64,000 nt of DNA, from the NCBI GenBank assembly GCA_965267425.1, contig OZ253959.1, forward strand, positions 496,001 to 560,000, written 5' to 3'. Shown here one piece after another: positions 1 through 7,580 of this stretch. Both the position numbers and the translations under genes were made by a program. Origin of the DNA: G965267425 sp965267425 (GTDB taxonomy: Bacteria; Bacteroidota; Bacteroidia; Flavobacteriales_E; Vicingaceae). A model generated the notes under the pieces. The model worked only from the letters and a program-made list of their open reading frames with translations. It was not told where the DNA came from and did not search any database. Position 1 is the stretch's first letter. Every line of letters begins with the position of its first letter.

Positions 1-2
1 AA

Positions 3-86
3 AGAAAAGATCTTGCATCAGGCATTTACATGATACAAATGATGGCTGGAAATGCCTTATGGCAACAAAAAATTGTTTTTGAATAG
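3..86 (+). CDS. C-terminal end of a T9SS-secreted protein (partial, 5' end outside window)
   Basis: An open frame runs in from the left edge and stops at the TAG at 84-86, two bases before the next gene's ATG. Its last residues read DLASGIYMIQMMAGN followed by ALWQQKIVFE. This matches the end of a type A T9SS sorting domain, which normally finishes as L-x-x-G-x-Y-hydrophobic, a short turn, then a basic-hydrophobic strand such as KIVVE. The upstream gene is therefore probably a secreted or surface-attached protein handled by the type IX system. Only 27 codons are visible, so nothing can be said about the passenger domain. Confidence 0.7.
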   Translation, partial: RKDLASGIYMIQMMAGNALWQQKIVFE

Positions 87-87
87 T

Positions 88-1290
88 ATGAAGATTGGAA
101 TCATAAAAGAAAGAAAAAATCCACCTGATGAGCGGGTTCCATTTACCCCATCTCAATGTGAAGAGTTGAAGAATATCACAGGTGCAGAAGTTGTAGTAGA
201 ATCCAGCAGCATTCGACGCATCAAGGATGAGGAGTACAAGCAAGTTGGAATTGAATTAAGTGATGATCTTTCCGATTGTGATATTCTTTTTGGTGTGAAG
301 GAAGTGCCCATCTCGGCGTTGATTCCGGAAAAAACCTATTTTTTCTTTTCTCACACCATTAAAAAACAGCCGTATAACCGTGAGTTGTTGAAGGCCATTC
401 TTGCCAAAAAAATTACCCTCATCGATTATGAATGCCTGACCGGAGATAGAGGAAATCGATTAACAGGATTTGGAAAATACGCTGGAATTGTTGGTGCATA
501 CAATGCCTTACGTACGTATGGACTAAAGTTCAATTCTTTTGATTTGAAACCGGCTTTTGAATGCCACGACGCTGAAGATATGTGGTCGCAACTCAATGGT
601 TTGAATTTGGACAATGCGCGAATTGTGCTTACCGGAGCAGGAAGGGTAGGGCAAGGTGCCATGATGACACTGGATAAGGCCGGAATTCAAAAGGTTGAAA
701 TTAATGAGTATTTATCGAATTCAAATGATAATCCTGTTTATGTTCAACTTCATCCAAGACAGTATTTTAAAAGAAATGATGGCGCTGAAGGAAACCTCAA
801 GGACATTGTTCGCAATCCATCCACATATCATTCAGATTTTATGCGTTATGCTAAAATCAGTAATATCTATATAGCAGGCCATTATTGGGAAGAGCCTTCG
901 CCCTTCATTTTTACGAGAGAAGATGCAGCAAGAGAGGAATTCAATATTTCGGTGGTAGCAGACATCAGTTGTGACATAGACGGTCCCGTAGCATCCACCA
1001 TAAAACCTTCAACTATTGAAGATCCGATATATGGTTATCATCCAACTACTCAAAGAGAAGATGATTTCATGAAAGATGATGTCTTAGCAGTTATGGCCGT
1101 AGACAACCTACCTTGTGAATTACCTCGTGATGCTTCTGAAGGATTTGGGTCCGAATTATTGCAACACATTGCACCAGTTCTTGATCGTAATGATCCAGAA
1201 AAGATTATTGAAAGAGCAACCATTGCAAAAGATGGTCATTTGACCAATCATTTTGAATACCTGCAATCTTATGTGGCGGGGGTTGAATGA
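88..1290 (+). CDS. Saccharopine dehydrogenase (lysine-forming)-like / alanine dehydrogenase-family oxidoreductase
   Basis: A 400-residue NAD(P)-dependent dehydrogenase of the alanine dehydrogenase/transhydrogenase N-terminal fold. An N-terminal K-E-R motif (KERK 7-10) is followed by GVKEVP (Lys71) and FSHTIK (His89). These correspond to the catalytic Lys and His pair of yeast Lys1 saccharopine dehydrogenase. The Rossmann loop GAGRVGQG is at about 183-190. The substrate is probably an L-amino acid or saccharopine; lysine versus alanine specificity cannot be settled by eye. A start at 52 is possible in frame, but it would overlap the upstream T9SS gene, whose stop ends at 86. The ATG at 88 begins the conserved MKIGIIKE and is preferred. 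The 3' end overlaps rpe convergently by 22 bp. Confidence 0.8.
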   Translation: MKIGIIKERKNPPDERVPFTPSQCEELKNITGAEVVVESSSIRRIKDEEYKQVGIELSDDLSDCDILFGVKEVPISALIPEKTYFFFSHTIKKQPYNRELLKAILAKKITLIDYECLTGDRGNRLTGFGKYAGIVGAYNALRTYGLKFNSFDLKPAFECHDAEDMWSQLNGLNLDNARIVLTGAGRVGQGAMMTLDKAGIQKVEINEYLSNSNDNPVYVQLHPRQYFKRNDGAEGNLKDIVRNPSTYHSDFMRYAKISNIYIAGHYWEEPSPFIFTREDAAREEFNISVVADISCDIDGPVASTIKPSTIEDPIYGYHPTTQREDDFMKDDVLAVMAVDNLPCELPRDASEGFGSELLQHIAPVLDRNDPEKIIERATIAKDGHLTNHFEYLQSYVAGVE

Positions 1291-1940
1291 CCTGCGTGTT
1301 TTAACGTCAGGATCATTTCTTCGGGATTTTCAGCTCCATAAACAGCGCTGCCTGCAACCAACACATCTACACCTGCATTGACCAATTCAGCTGCATTGTT
1401 GGCATTCACACCACCATCCACTTGAATTTTGGCATTGCTGTTTCGGCGATGAATCATCTCTTTACATGCGGCCACTTTTGGCAAACACTCTTCGATAAAT
1501 TTTTGACCTCCAAACCCGGGGTTCACAGACATAATCAATACAAGATCCAATTCTGTTATGACATGTTTCAATTGTGAAACAGGTGTATGCGGGTTCAGTG
1601 CAACACCAGCCTTCATTCCACTTTGTTGAATGGCTTGAACAGTTCTATGAAGATGTGTACAAGCTTCCAAATGTACCGTCAACTGATCGGCTCCAGCTTT
1701 CTTGAATTCCTGAATAAAATCATCTGGATTGGCTATCATGGCGTGAACATCAAAGAATTTTGACGTAAACGGCCGCATGGCCTTAATGACAGGCATACCA
1801 AACGAAATGTTGGGTACAAAAACACCGTCCATCACATCAATATGTACCCAATCCGCAGAACTTTGTTCTAACCATTCTGCTTCTTTCTGAAGGTTGGCAA
1901 AATCTGCAGATAAAATAGAAGGGGCAACAAGATTGGACAT
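1269..1940 (-). CDS. rpe: Ribulose-phosphate 3-epimerase
   Basis: Interconverts D-ribulose 5-phosphate and D-xylulose 5-phosphate in the cytosolic pentose phosphate pathway. The 223-residue TIM barrel has the family's expected length. It starts APSILSADF, the first signature is HIDVMDGVFVPN (33-44, catalytic Asp35 and metal-binding His33), then VHAMI (His66), MSVNPGFGGQ (137-146) and VDGGVN (Asp175, the second catalytic Asp). All active-site residues are present. It lies downstream of rpoD on the same strand (62-bp gap) and overlaps the convergent dehydrogenase by 22 bp. A perfect inverted repeat touches its start codon (see separate entry). Confidence 0.96.
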   Translation of the reverse strand: MSNLVAPSILSADFANLQKEAEWLEQSSADWVHIDVMDGVFVPNISFGMPVIKAMRPFTSKFFDVHAMIANPDDFIQEFKKAGADQLTVHLEACTHLHRTVQAIQQSGMKAGVALNPHTPVSQLKHVITELDLVLIMSVNPGFGGQKFIEECLPKVAACKEMIHRRNSNAKIQVDGGVNANNAAELVNAGVDVLVAGSAVYGAENPEEMILTLKHAGHSTPAT

Positions 1941-1955
1941 GACGAAATTTTCGTC
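1941..1955. repeat. Perfect inverted repeat abutting the rpe start codon
   Basis: GACGAAA-T-TTTCGTC, two 7-bp arms with a single central base, sits immediately 5' of the rpe ATG (its reverse complement occupies 1938-1940). It covers the ribosome-binding region. It could be an operator or a short mRNA hairpin that affects initiation. A chance palindrome in AT-rich DNA is also possible. Confidence 0.35.
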
Positions 1956-2002
1956 CTAAATTAAATAATCCAAGTGATTATCACTAAAGCTAAAAGTGGA
2001 AT

Positions 2003-2869
2003 TTATCCCAAATAATTTTTGAGAAGCTTACTTCTGGAATTTTGCTTTAATCTGCGGATGGCTTTTTCTTTGATTTGCCTTACTCTTTCTCTGGTCAAAT
2101 CAAATTCGTCGCCAATTTCTTCCAGTGTCAAAGCGTGTTTTACATTGATTCCGAAATAGTAGCGGACAATATTGGCTTCACGATCAGTAAGCGTGCTTAA
2201 CGATCGTTCAATTTCCTTTTTCAAGGATTCATGCATTAAGTCTGAATCAGGGTGCGGGCTATCCTCACTTGGCATAACCTCGTACATATTGTTCGTGTCC
2301 TCATCAGCAGAGAGTGGGGCGTCCATTGATACATGCCTTCCTGCAATATTCATGGAATCTTTTACATCATTTTCGGAGATATCCAAAAACTCGGCAATTT
2401 CATCATTGGATGGTGGACGTTCAAATTCTTGCTCCAGTTCTGAAAGGGTTCTGTTGATTTTATTGATGGAACCAATTTTATTCAAAGGTAAACGCACGAT
2501 ACGCGCTTGTTCAGCAAGTGCCTGTAATATCGATTGTCTAATCCACCAAACCGCGTAGGAGATGAATTTAAATCCCCTGGTTTCATCAAATCGTTGTGCA
2601 GCCTTTATCAATCCCAAATTTCCTTCATTGATCAAATCAGGCAAGGTCAATCCTTGGTTTTGATATTGTTTAGAAACGGATACCACAAAGCGAAGGTTTG
2701 CCTTTGTCAGGCGTTCCAATGCTTCCATATCTCCTTCCTTAATTCGTTTTGCTAACTCGACTTCTTCGTCTGAAGTTATGAGTTCAACCTTGCCAATTTC
2801 CTGTAGATATTTATCTAACGAAATCGTCTCCCGATTGGTAACCTGTTTCGTGATTTTTAGCTGCCGCAT
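2003..2869 (-). CDS. rpoD: Primary RNA polymerase sigma factor (group 1, Bacteroidota type)
   Basis: Housekeeping sigma factor that directs RNA polymerase to TTG/TAnnTTTG promoters in this phylum. The 288-residue length is typical of the Bacteroidota RpoD/SigA, which lacks the acidic region 1.1 and the non-conserved insertion of proteobacterial sigma-70. Region 1.2 is near SLDKYLQEIG (18-27). Regions 2.1-2.4 span about 50-125, with DLINEGNLGLIKAA and FISYAVWWIRQSI. Region 3 follows, and region 4.2 at the C-terminus carries the helix-turn-helix LTREVR-like motif, here LTRERVRQIKEKAI. It lies between pnp upstream, separated by a terminator, and rpe downstream. Confidence 0.96.
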   Translation of the reverse strand: MRQLKITKQVTNRETISLDKYLQEIGKVELITSDEEVELAKRIKEGDMEALERLTKANLRFVVSVSKQYQNQGLTLPDLINEGNLGLIKAAQRFDETRGFKFISYAVWWIRQSILQALAEQARIVRLPLNKIGSINKINRTLSELEQEFERPPSNDEIAEFLDISENDVKDSMNIAGRHVSMDAPLSADEDTNNMYEVMPSEDSPHPDSDLMHESLKKEIERSLSTLTDREANIVRYYFGINVKHALTLEEIGDEFDLTRERVRQIKEKAIRRLKQNSRSKLLKNYLG

Positions 2870-2937
2870 AGAATGGTGTTAGTTGGTTTAGTGCAGGGGG
2901 TTATACGGTGTAAATTGCAAATAGGTTTCATGAAGAT

Positions 2938-2970
2938 AAAAAAAAAGCCCATGAACAGGGCTTTTTTTTC
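2938..2970 (-). terminator. Intrinsic terminator of pnp
   Basis: An A-tract/T-tract hairpin AAAAAAGCCC-ATGAACA-GGGCTTTTTTTT lies between the pnp stop and the rpoD start, both leftward. Read on the minus strand it is a GC-capped stem followed by a run of U, so it should end rpsO-pnp transcription before rpoD. The symmetric A/T flanks could work in both directions. Confidence 0.8.
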
Positions 2971-2997
2971 GACAAATCAATATTACGCTGGTTGATC

Positions 2998-5130
2998 CTA
3001 TTCTACACTTTCGGGCTTATCAATCAATACTTTTCTTGAAAGTTTGATTTTCTGAGTCTTCGGATCTATGCCGATTATTTTCACTTTTACCTCATCGCCT
3101 TCTTTCATATAACTTTCTACATTATCAACTTTTTGCCAGTCAATTTCAGATATATGAACCAATCCATCTTTTCCAGGTAAAATCTCAACAAACGCTCCAA
3201 AAGCAACAATGGATTTTACTTTTCCATTGTATATTTCACCAACTTCAGGTACAGCAGTAATGGCTTTTACTTTGGCCAATGCTGCAGCTCCGGATTCCTG
3301 GTCTGTAGATATGATATCAACAATTCCTTGGTTATCTACTTCTTCAATGACAATGGTAGCTCCCGTTTCTTCCTGAATGGTTTGAACCACTTTTCCACCT
3401 GGTCCAATAACTGCACCAATCATATCTTTAGGGATAATGACTTTTTCAATTCTTGGCGCATGAGGCTTCATAACGTCTCTTGGCTTATCAATGGTTTTCA
3501 TCATTTCACCGAGGATATGCATACGGCCATTTTTAGCTTGCTCAAGCGCTTTGCTCAAAATTTCATGTGTTAGTCCTCCAATTTTAATGTCCATTTGACA
3601 TGCAGTGATTCCATTGGTAGTACCCGTTACTTTGAAATCCATGTCTCCAAGGTGATCTTCGTCTCCCAAAATATCTGAAAGAACTACGTAATCTCCTGAA
3701 TCACCCATGATGAGTCCCATAGCAATTCCTGATACTGGATTGGAAATCTGAATACCACCATCCATCAAGGCCAACGTTCCTGCACATACAGTTGCCATAG
3801 AAGATGATCCATTTGATTCTAAAATATCCGACATCAATCGCATGGTATATGGATTTTCACTTCTTTCTGGCAATACAGCTTTTAATGCTCTCAATGCCAA
3901 GTTACCATGCCCCACTTCACGACGACTCACACCTCTAATTGGGCGAGCTTCTCCCGTTGAAAAAGGAGGGAAGTTGTAATGCAACATGAAATTGTCTTTT
4001 CTGGATACCAATGTTGCATCAATGGTTTGTTCGTCTAATTTGGAACCCAAAGTCAATGAAGTCAATGACTGTGTTTCTCCTCTGGTAAAAATGGAAGAAC
4101 CATGCGTTCCAGGAAGGTAATCCACTTCAGTCCAAATGGGTCGAATATCTTCCGGTCCACGACCATCCAAACGTTTCTTTTCTTTTAGCAATAAATCACG
4201 AACTGCTGCTTTTTCGGCATCGTGAAAGTACTTGCCAATCAATTCTGCATTTTCTTCTCTTTCTTCTTCTGAAAGCGTATTGGTGAATTCTTCCAGAACA
4301 GCTGAAAAGGCTTCTTTTCGCTCTGTTTTAGGAAGAGATTTGGCAGCAATGTCATAACACTTTTGGTACGTGAAATCATGAATTTTTTTGGCCAAATCTT
4401 CATCATTGGTTTCGTGAGAATACGTTCTCTTTTCTTTGGATTTTTCTACCATGCTTGCCAAGTCCATTTGCATCTGGCATTGAACTTTGATGGCATCATG
4501 CGCAATTTGTATGGCTTCCAACATCTCGGCTTCTGAAATTTCTTTCATTTCACCTTCTACCATTACGATGCTTTCTTTGGTGGCAGCCACCATGATATCG
4601 ATGTCTGAAGATTCAAGTTGCTCGAAGGTAGGATTGATAATAAATTTTCCATCAATTCGTCCAATACGAACTTCAGATACTGGGCCATTAAATGGAATGT
4701 CTGAAACTGCAATGGCAGCAGAAGCCGCCAAACAAGTCAATGCATCTGGCATTTCTTCTTTGTCAGAAGAAAGCAACATCAATTGAATTTGTGTATCTGA
4801 ATGATAATCTTTTGGAAATAAAGGACGAAGAGCTCTATCTACGAGTCTCATTGTCAAAACTTCGTCGTCTGAAGGTTTGGCTTCTCTTTTAAAGAATCCT
4901 CCAGGAAATTTTCCTGCTGCTGAGAATTTTTCTCTGTAATCTACTGTAAGTGGAAGGAAATCCACTCCTTCTTTAGCATCCTGATTGGATACTACGGTTG
5001 CCAATAGAATGGTGTCTTTTACACGAACAACAACAGAACCGTCCGCTTGTTTTGCTAGTTTACCTGTTTCCAATGAGATAGTCCTTCCATCTCCCAGGTC
5101 GATTGATTTTGTAATTGGTTTTGGAATCAT
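2998..5130 (-). CDS. pnp: Polyribonucleotide nucleotidyltransferase (PNPase)
   Basis: Phosphorolytic 3'-5' exoribonuclease involved in mRNA turnover; a homotrimer in the cytosol. The 710 residues show the full domain order: first RNase PH domain (about 10-230), alpha-helical linker, second RNase PH domain (about 320-550) with IKIGGLTHEIL, KH domain (about 560-620) with the loop IGPGGK, and S1 domain (about 625-700) with GAFVEILPGKDGLVHISEI. Length and order match the bacterial family. It lies downstream of rpsO, the classical gene order, with a stable hairpin between the two genes and an intrinsic terminator after it. Confidence 0.98.
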   Translation of the reverse strand: MIPKPITKSIDLGDGRTISLETGKLAKQADGSVVVRVKDTILLATVVSNQDAKEGVDFLPLTVDYREKFSAAGKFPGGFFKREAKPSDDEVLTMRLVDRALRPLFPKDYHSDTQIQLMLLSSDKEEMPDALTCLAASAAIAVSDIPFNGPVSEVRIGRIDGKFIINPTFEQLESSDIDIMVAATKESIVMVEGEMKEISEAEMLEAIQIAHDAIKVQCQMQMDLASMVEKSKEKRTYSHETNDEDLAKKIHDFTYQKCYDIAAKSLPKTERKEAFSAVLEEFTNTLSEEEREENAELIGKYFHDAEKAAVRDLLLKEKKRLDGRGPEDIRPIWTEVDYLPGTHGSSIFTRGETQSLTSLTLGSKLDEQTIDATLVSRKDNFMLHYNFPPFSTGEARPIRGVSRREVGHGNLALRALKAVLPERSENPYTMRLMSDILESNGSSSMATVCAGTLALMDGGIQISNPVSGIAMGLIMGDSGDYVVLSDILGDEDHLGDMDFKVTGTTNGITACQMDIKIGGLTHEILSKALEQAKNGRMHILGEMMKTIDKPRDVMKPHAPRIEKVIIPKDMIGAVIGPGGKVVQTIQEETGATIVIEEVDNQGIVDIISTDQESGAAALAKVKAITAVPEVGEIYNGKVKSIVAFGAFVEILPGKDGLVHISEIDWQKVDNVESYMKEGDEVKVKIIGIDPKTQKIKLSRKVLIDKPESVE

Positions 5131-5151
5131 TATGATTTTAGTTAAATGAAA

Positions 5152-5175
5152 AGAGGGGCGTATTAGCCCCCCTCT
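5152..5175 (-). terminator. GC-rich hairpin between rpsO and pnp (attenuator or processing site)
   Basis: Stem AGAGGGGC / GCCCC-CCTCT with a 6-base loop in the 91-bp rpsO-pnp gap. On the minus strand it reads as a strong stem followed by TTTT, so it could act as a partial terminator after rpsO. By analogy with E. coli rpsO-pnp it could instead be a processing hairpin in the pnp leader. Only the stem and T-run are seen directly. Confidence 0.6.
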
Positions 5176-5221
5176 AATAATATTTATGTAATTCTTGTGA
5201 AACCGAAGTTTCTCAAGTGTT

Positions 5222-5491
5222 TTATTTTCTGATTTTTAGATCCTTAATAAGCTCACGATATTTTACAATATCCTTTCTTTTTAAGTAATCCAATAAGCTA
5301 CGTCTTTTTCCAACCAAACGAATCAACGATCTTTCTGTATTGAAATCTTTTTGATTCTTCTTCAAAATGGTTGTCAAATGATTGATACGATGCGTAAACA
5401 AAGCAATTTGTCCTTCTGTAGAACCCGTATCGGTTTCACTTTTACCGTGCTTTTTGAAAATTTGCTTTTTTGTATCAGCTGTCAAATACAT
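5222..5491 (-). CDS. rpsO: 30S ribosomal protein S15
   Basis: Primary 16S rRNA-binding protein of the small subunit platform. The 89-residue length is standard. The signature GSTEGQIALFTHRINHLT spans about 22-39. The C-terminal RRSLLDYLKRKDIVKYRELI contains the conserved LLDYL and the basic rRNA-binding surface. It is the promoter-proximal gene of rpsO-pnp. A TACATTTG core on the minus strand at 5516-5523 lies 24 bp upstream of the ATG and may be its -7 element. Confidence 0.98.
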   Translation of the reverse strand: MYLTADTKKQIFKKHGKSETDTGSTEGQIALFTHRINHLTTILKKNQKDFNTERSLIRLVGKRRSLLDYLKRKDIVKYRELIKDLKIRK

Positions 5492-5515
5492 CTCTATTCA
5501 TCAATTTTGCGGCTG

Positions 5516-5523
5516 CAAATGTA
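5516..5523 (-). promoter_or_regulatory. Candidate -7 element of the rpsO promoter
   Basis: TACATTTG on the minus strand matches the Bacteroidota -7 consensus TAnnTTTG in the gap between accD and rpsO. No TTG is present at the expected -33 distance, so this rests on the -7 core and its position only. Confidence 0.4.
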
Positions 5524-5555
5524 ATCATTTAATTTTTAAATACCTGCCTACCCTC

Positions 5556-6401
5556 TCAATTTTTAAATAATGTCAACAAGTTTGACAATTTGTTTTTTAG
5601 CTCGTTTCGTTGAACGATGAAATCCAGGAATCCATGCTCCAACAAAAATTCTGAAGTTTGAAATCCTTCCGGCAAATCTTTACCTATGGTTTCCTTTACT
5701 ACTCTTGGTCCTGCAAACCCAATCAGTGCTCCTGGTTCTGAAATATTCACATCACCCAGCATGGCATAAGATGCAGTAATTCCTCCTGTAGTAGGATCCG
5801 TTAAAAAGGAGATGTAAGGAATTTTTGCCTTGGCAAGCAATGATAATTTCCCTGCCGTTTTTGCCATCTGCATCAATGAGTAAGCTGCTTCCATCATTCT
5901 TGCTCCACCCGTTTTAGAGATGATCATCAATGGCATTTTGTGCTCAATACAATGATCAATGGCTAAACTGATTTTTTCTCCAACTACAGATCCCATAGAA
6001 CCACCAATGAAATTAAAATCCATGGCGGCAATCATAATGTCATGATTATCCAGTTTTCCGTAAGCCGAGCGAATGGCATCCTTCAGGTTAGTCTTTTTAT
6101 GTGTCTCTTTTATTCGATCCACATATTTTTTGCTGTCCACAAATTTCAATGGATCAGCAGAAGACATTTCTGCATTGATTTCAGTGTATTCACCCCGGTC
6201 AAACAATAATTGAAAATAAGCTTCAGATCCAACTCTTTCGTGATGACCGCAATCTTCACAGATCCAATAATTCTTAATGTGATCTTCGGTAGTCATCACA
6301 TGTTTACATTCAGGACACTTGTACCAAAGACCTTCAGGAGTTTCCTTTTTATCTTTAGTAGGCGTGCGAATGCCTTCCGTCATACGTTTAAACCAGCCCA
6401 T
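5556..6401 (-). CDS. accD: Acetyl-CoA carboxylase carboxyltransferase, beta subunit
   Basis: Zinc-containing beta subunit of the heteromeric carboxyltransferase; with AccA it moves the carboxyl group from biotin on BCCP to acetyl-CoA, the first step of fatty acid synthesis. The 281 residues begin with a treble-clef zinc ribbon (Cys29, Cys32, Cys48, Cys51; CPEC and CEDC). The crotonase-fold core follows, with GGARMMEAAYSLMQMAK and TDPTTGGITASYA, which form the acyl-CoA site and oxyanion hole. It follows the aldolase gene by 15 bp on the same strand. No accA is in this window. Confidence 0.97.
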   Translation of the reverse strand: MGWFKRMTEGIRTPTKDKKETPEGLWYKCPECKHVMTTEDHIKNYWICEDCGHHERVGSEAYFQLLFDRGEYTEINAEMSSADPLKFVDSKKYVDRIKETHKKTNLKDAIRSAYGKLDNHDIMIAAMDFNFIGGSMGSVVGEKISLAIDHCIEHKMPLMIISKTGGARMMEAAYSLMQMAKTAGKLSLLAKAKIPYISFLTDPTTGGITASYAMLGDVNISEPGALIGFAGPRVVKETIGKDLPEGFQTSEFLLEHGFLDFIVQRNELKNKLSNLLTLFKN

Positions 6402-6416
6402 GTGTTCAGATTTAAA

Positions 6417-7475
6417 TTATGCTATTGTAATGTCGTTATCGAGGTAAATATCTTGAATGCCATTCAATAATTCAATACCCTCATTCATTGGTCGTTGAAA
6501 TGCCTTCCTTCCTGAAATCAATCCGTGCCCTCCAGCTCGCTTATTGATAATAGCCGTTTTAAGTGCATCTGCCAAGTCAGATTCACCTGAAGAAGCTCCT
6601 CCCGAATTGATCAAGCCCATTCTACCCATGTAGCAATTCGCAATTTGGTAGCGACATAAATCAATTGGATTGTCAGAACTTAACTTGTCATATACGTCTT
6701 TATGCGTCTTACCGAAGTTAATATCCGTATATCCGTGATTGGTTTCAGGTAACTTTTGCTTGATGATGTCAGCTTGAATGGTCACCCCAATGTGATTTGC
6801 CTGACCTGTAATATCAGTTGCTGTGTGATAATCTTTTCCATCTTTCTTGAATCCAGAGTTTCTTAGATAACACCACAATACAGTTGCCATTCCCAATTCA
6901 TGGGCTTCTTCAAAAGCTTCAGCTATTTCTACAATTTGTCTGTCAGATTCTTCAGAACCAAAATAGATGGTAGCTCCCACCGCTGCTGCTCCCATATTCC
7001 AGGCTTCCTGCACACTTCCAAAAGAAATTTGATCAAAAGTATTTGGGTAAGTCAACATTTCATTGTGATTAATTTTAACAATGAATGGAATTTTGTGCGC
7101 ATATTTTCTAGAGCAACTTGCCAACACACCAAAAGTTGATGCTACTGCATTACAGCCACCTTCAATGGCCAATTTTATTATGTTTTCAGGGTCAAAATAG
7201 GCTGGGTTCGGCGCAAATGAAGCACCAGCAGAATGCTCAATTCCCTGATCAACTGGCAAAATGGAAACATAGCCAGTTCCACCTAATCTTCCCGAATCAT
7301 AAATTCTGCTCAGTGATGATAATACCTGATTGTTTCTGTTGGTATGAGTGAAAATCCTATCTACGAAATCCCCACCTGGTAAATGAATACTATCTTTCGA
7401 AATTGTCTGACAATTGTGATTCATCAAATCGTCAAACTCCTTTCCCAATAATTGTTGCGCTTTGTCTTTAGACAT
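6417..7475 (-). CDS. fbaB: Class I fructose-bisphosphate aldolase (FbaB/DhnA family)
   Basis: Schiff-base aldolase that cleaves or forms fructose 1,6-bisphosphate in glycolysis/gluconeogenesis. The roughly 352-residue protein belongs to the DhnA-type class I family found in Archaea and many bacteria, not the zinc-dependent class II family. Visible motifs are SILPVDQGIEHSAG, IPFIVKINHNE, GAAAVGATIYFGS and the phosphate-binding C-terminal stretch LINSGGASSGESD. An in-frame start at 7526 would add 17 unrelated residues; the ATG at 7475 begins MSKDKAQQLL and is preferred. It lies directly upstream of accD. Confidence 0.9.
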   Translation of the reverse strand: MSKDKAQQLLGKEFDDLMNHNCQTISKDSIHLPGGDFVDRIFTHTNRNNQVLSSLSRIYDSGRLGGTGYVSILPVDQGIEHSAGASFAPNPAYFDPENIIKLAIEGGCNAVASTFGVLASCSRKYAHKIPFIVKINHNEMLTYPNTFDQISFGSVQEAWNMGAAAVGATIYFGSEESDRQIVEIAEAFEEAHELGMATVLWCYLRNSGFKKDGKDYHTATDITGQANHIGVTIQADIIKQKLPETNHGYTDINFGKTHKDVYDKLSSDNPIDLCRYQIANCYMGRMGLINSGGASSGESDLADALKTAIINKRAGGHGLISGRKAFQRPMNEGIELLNGIQDIYLDNDITIA

Positions 7476-7580
7476 AGTAAGCTGAATTATACTGTTTACT
7501 TGATAAAAAGAGGACAAAGCTAACAAATATTCCCACGAGTTAAAAAAGGACTCTTTAAATTTTCTAAGGTGGGAAAATCA

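Noticed and set aside
4487..4892. Open frames antisense to pnp
   Set aside because: They mirror the strongly conserved PNPase reading frame and show no family resemblance of their own.
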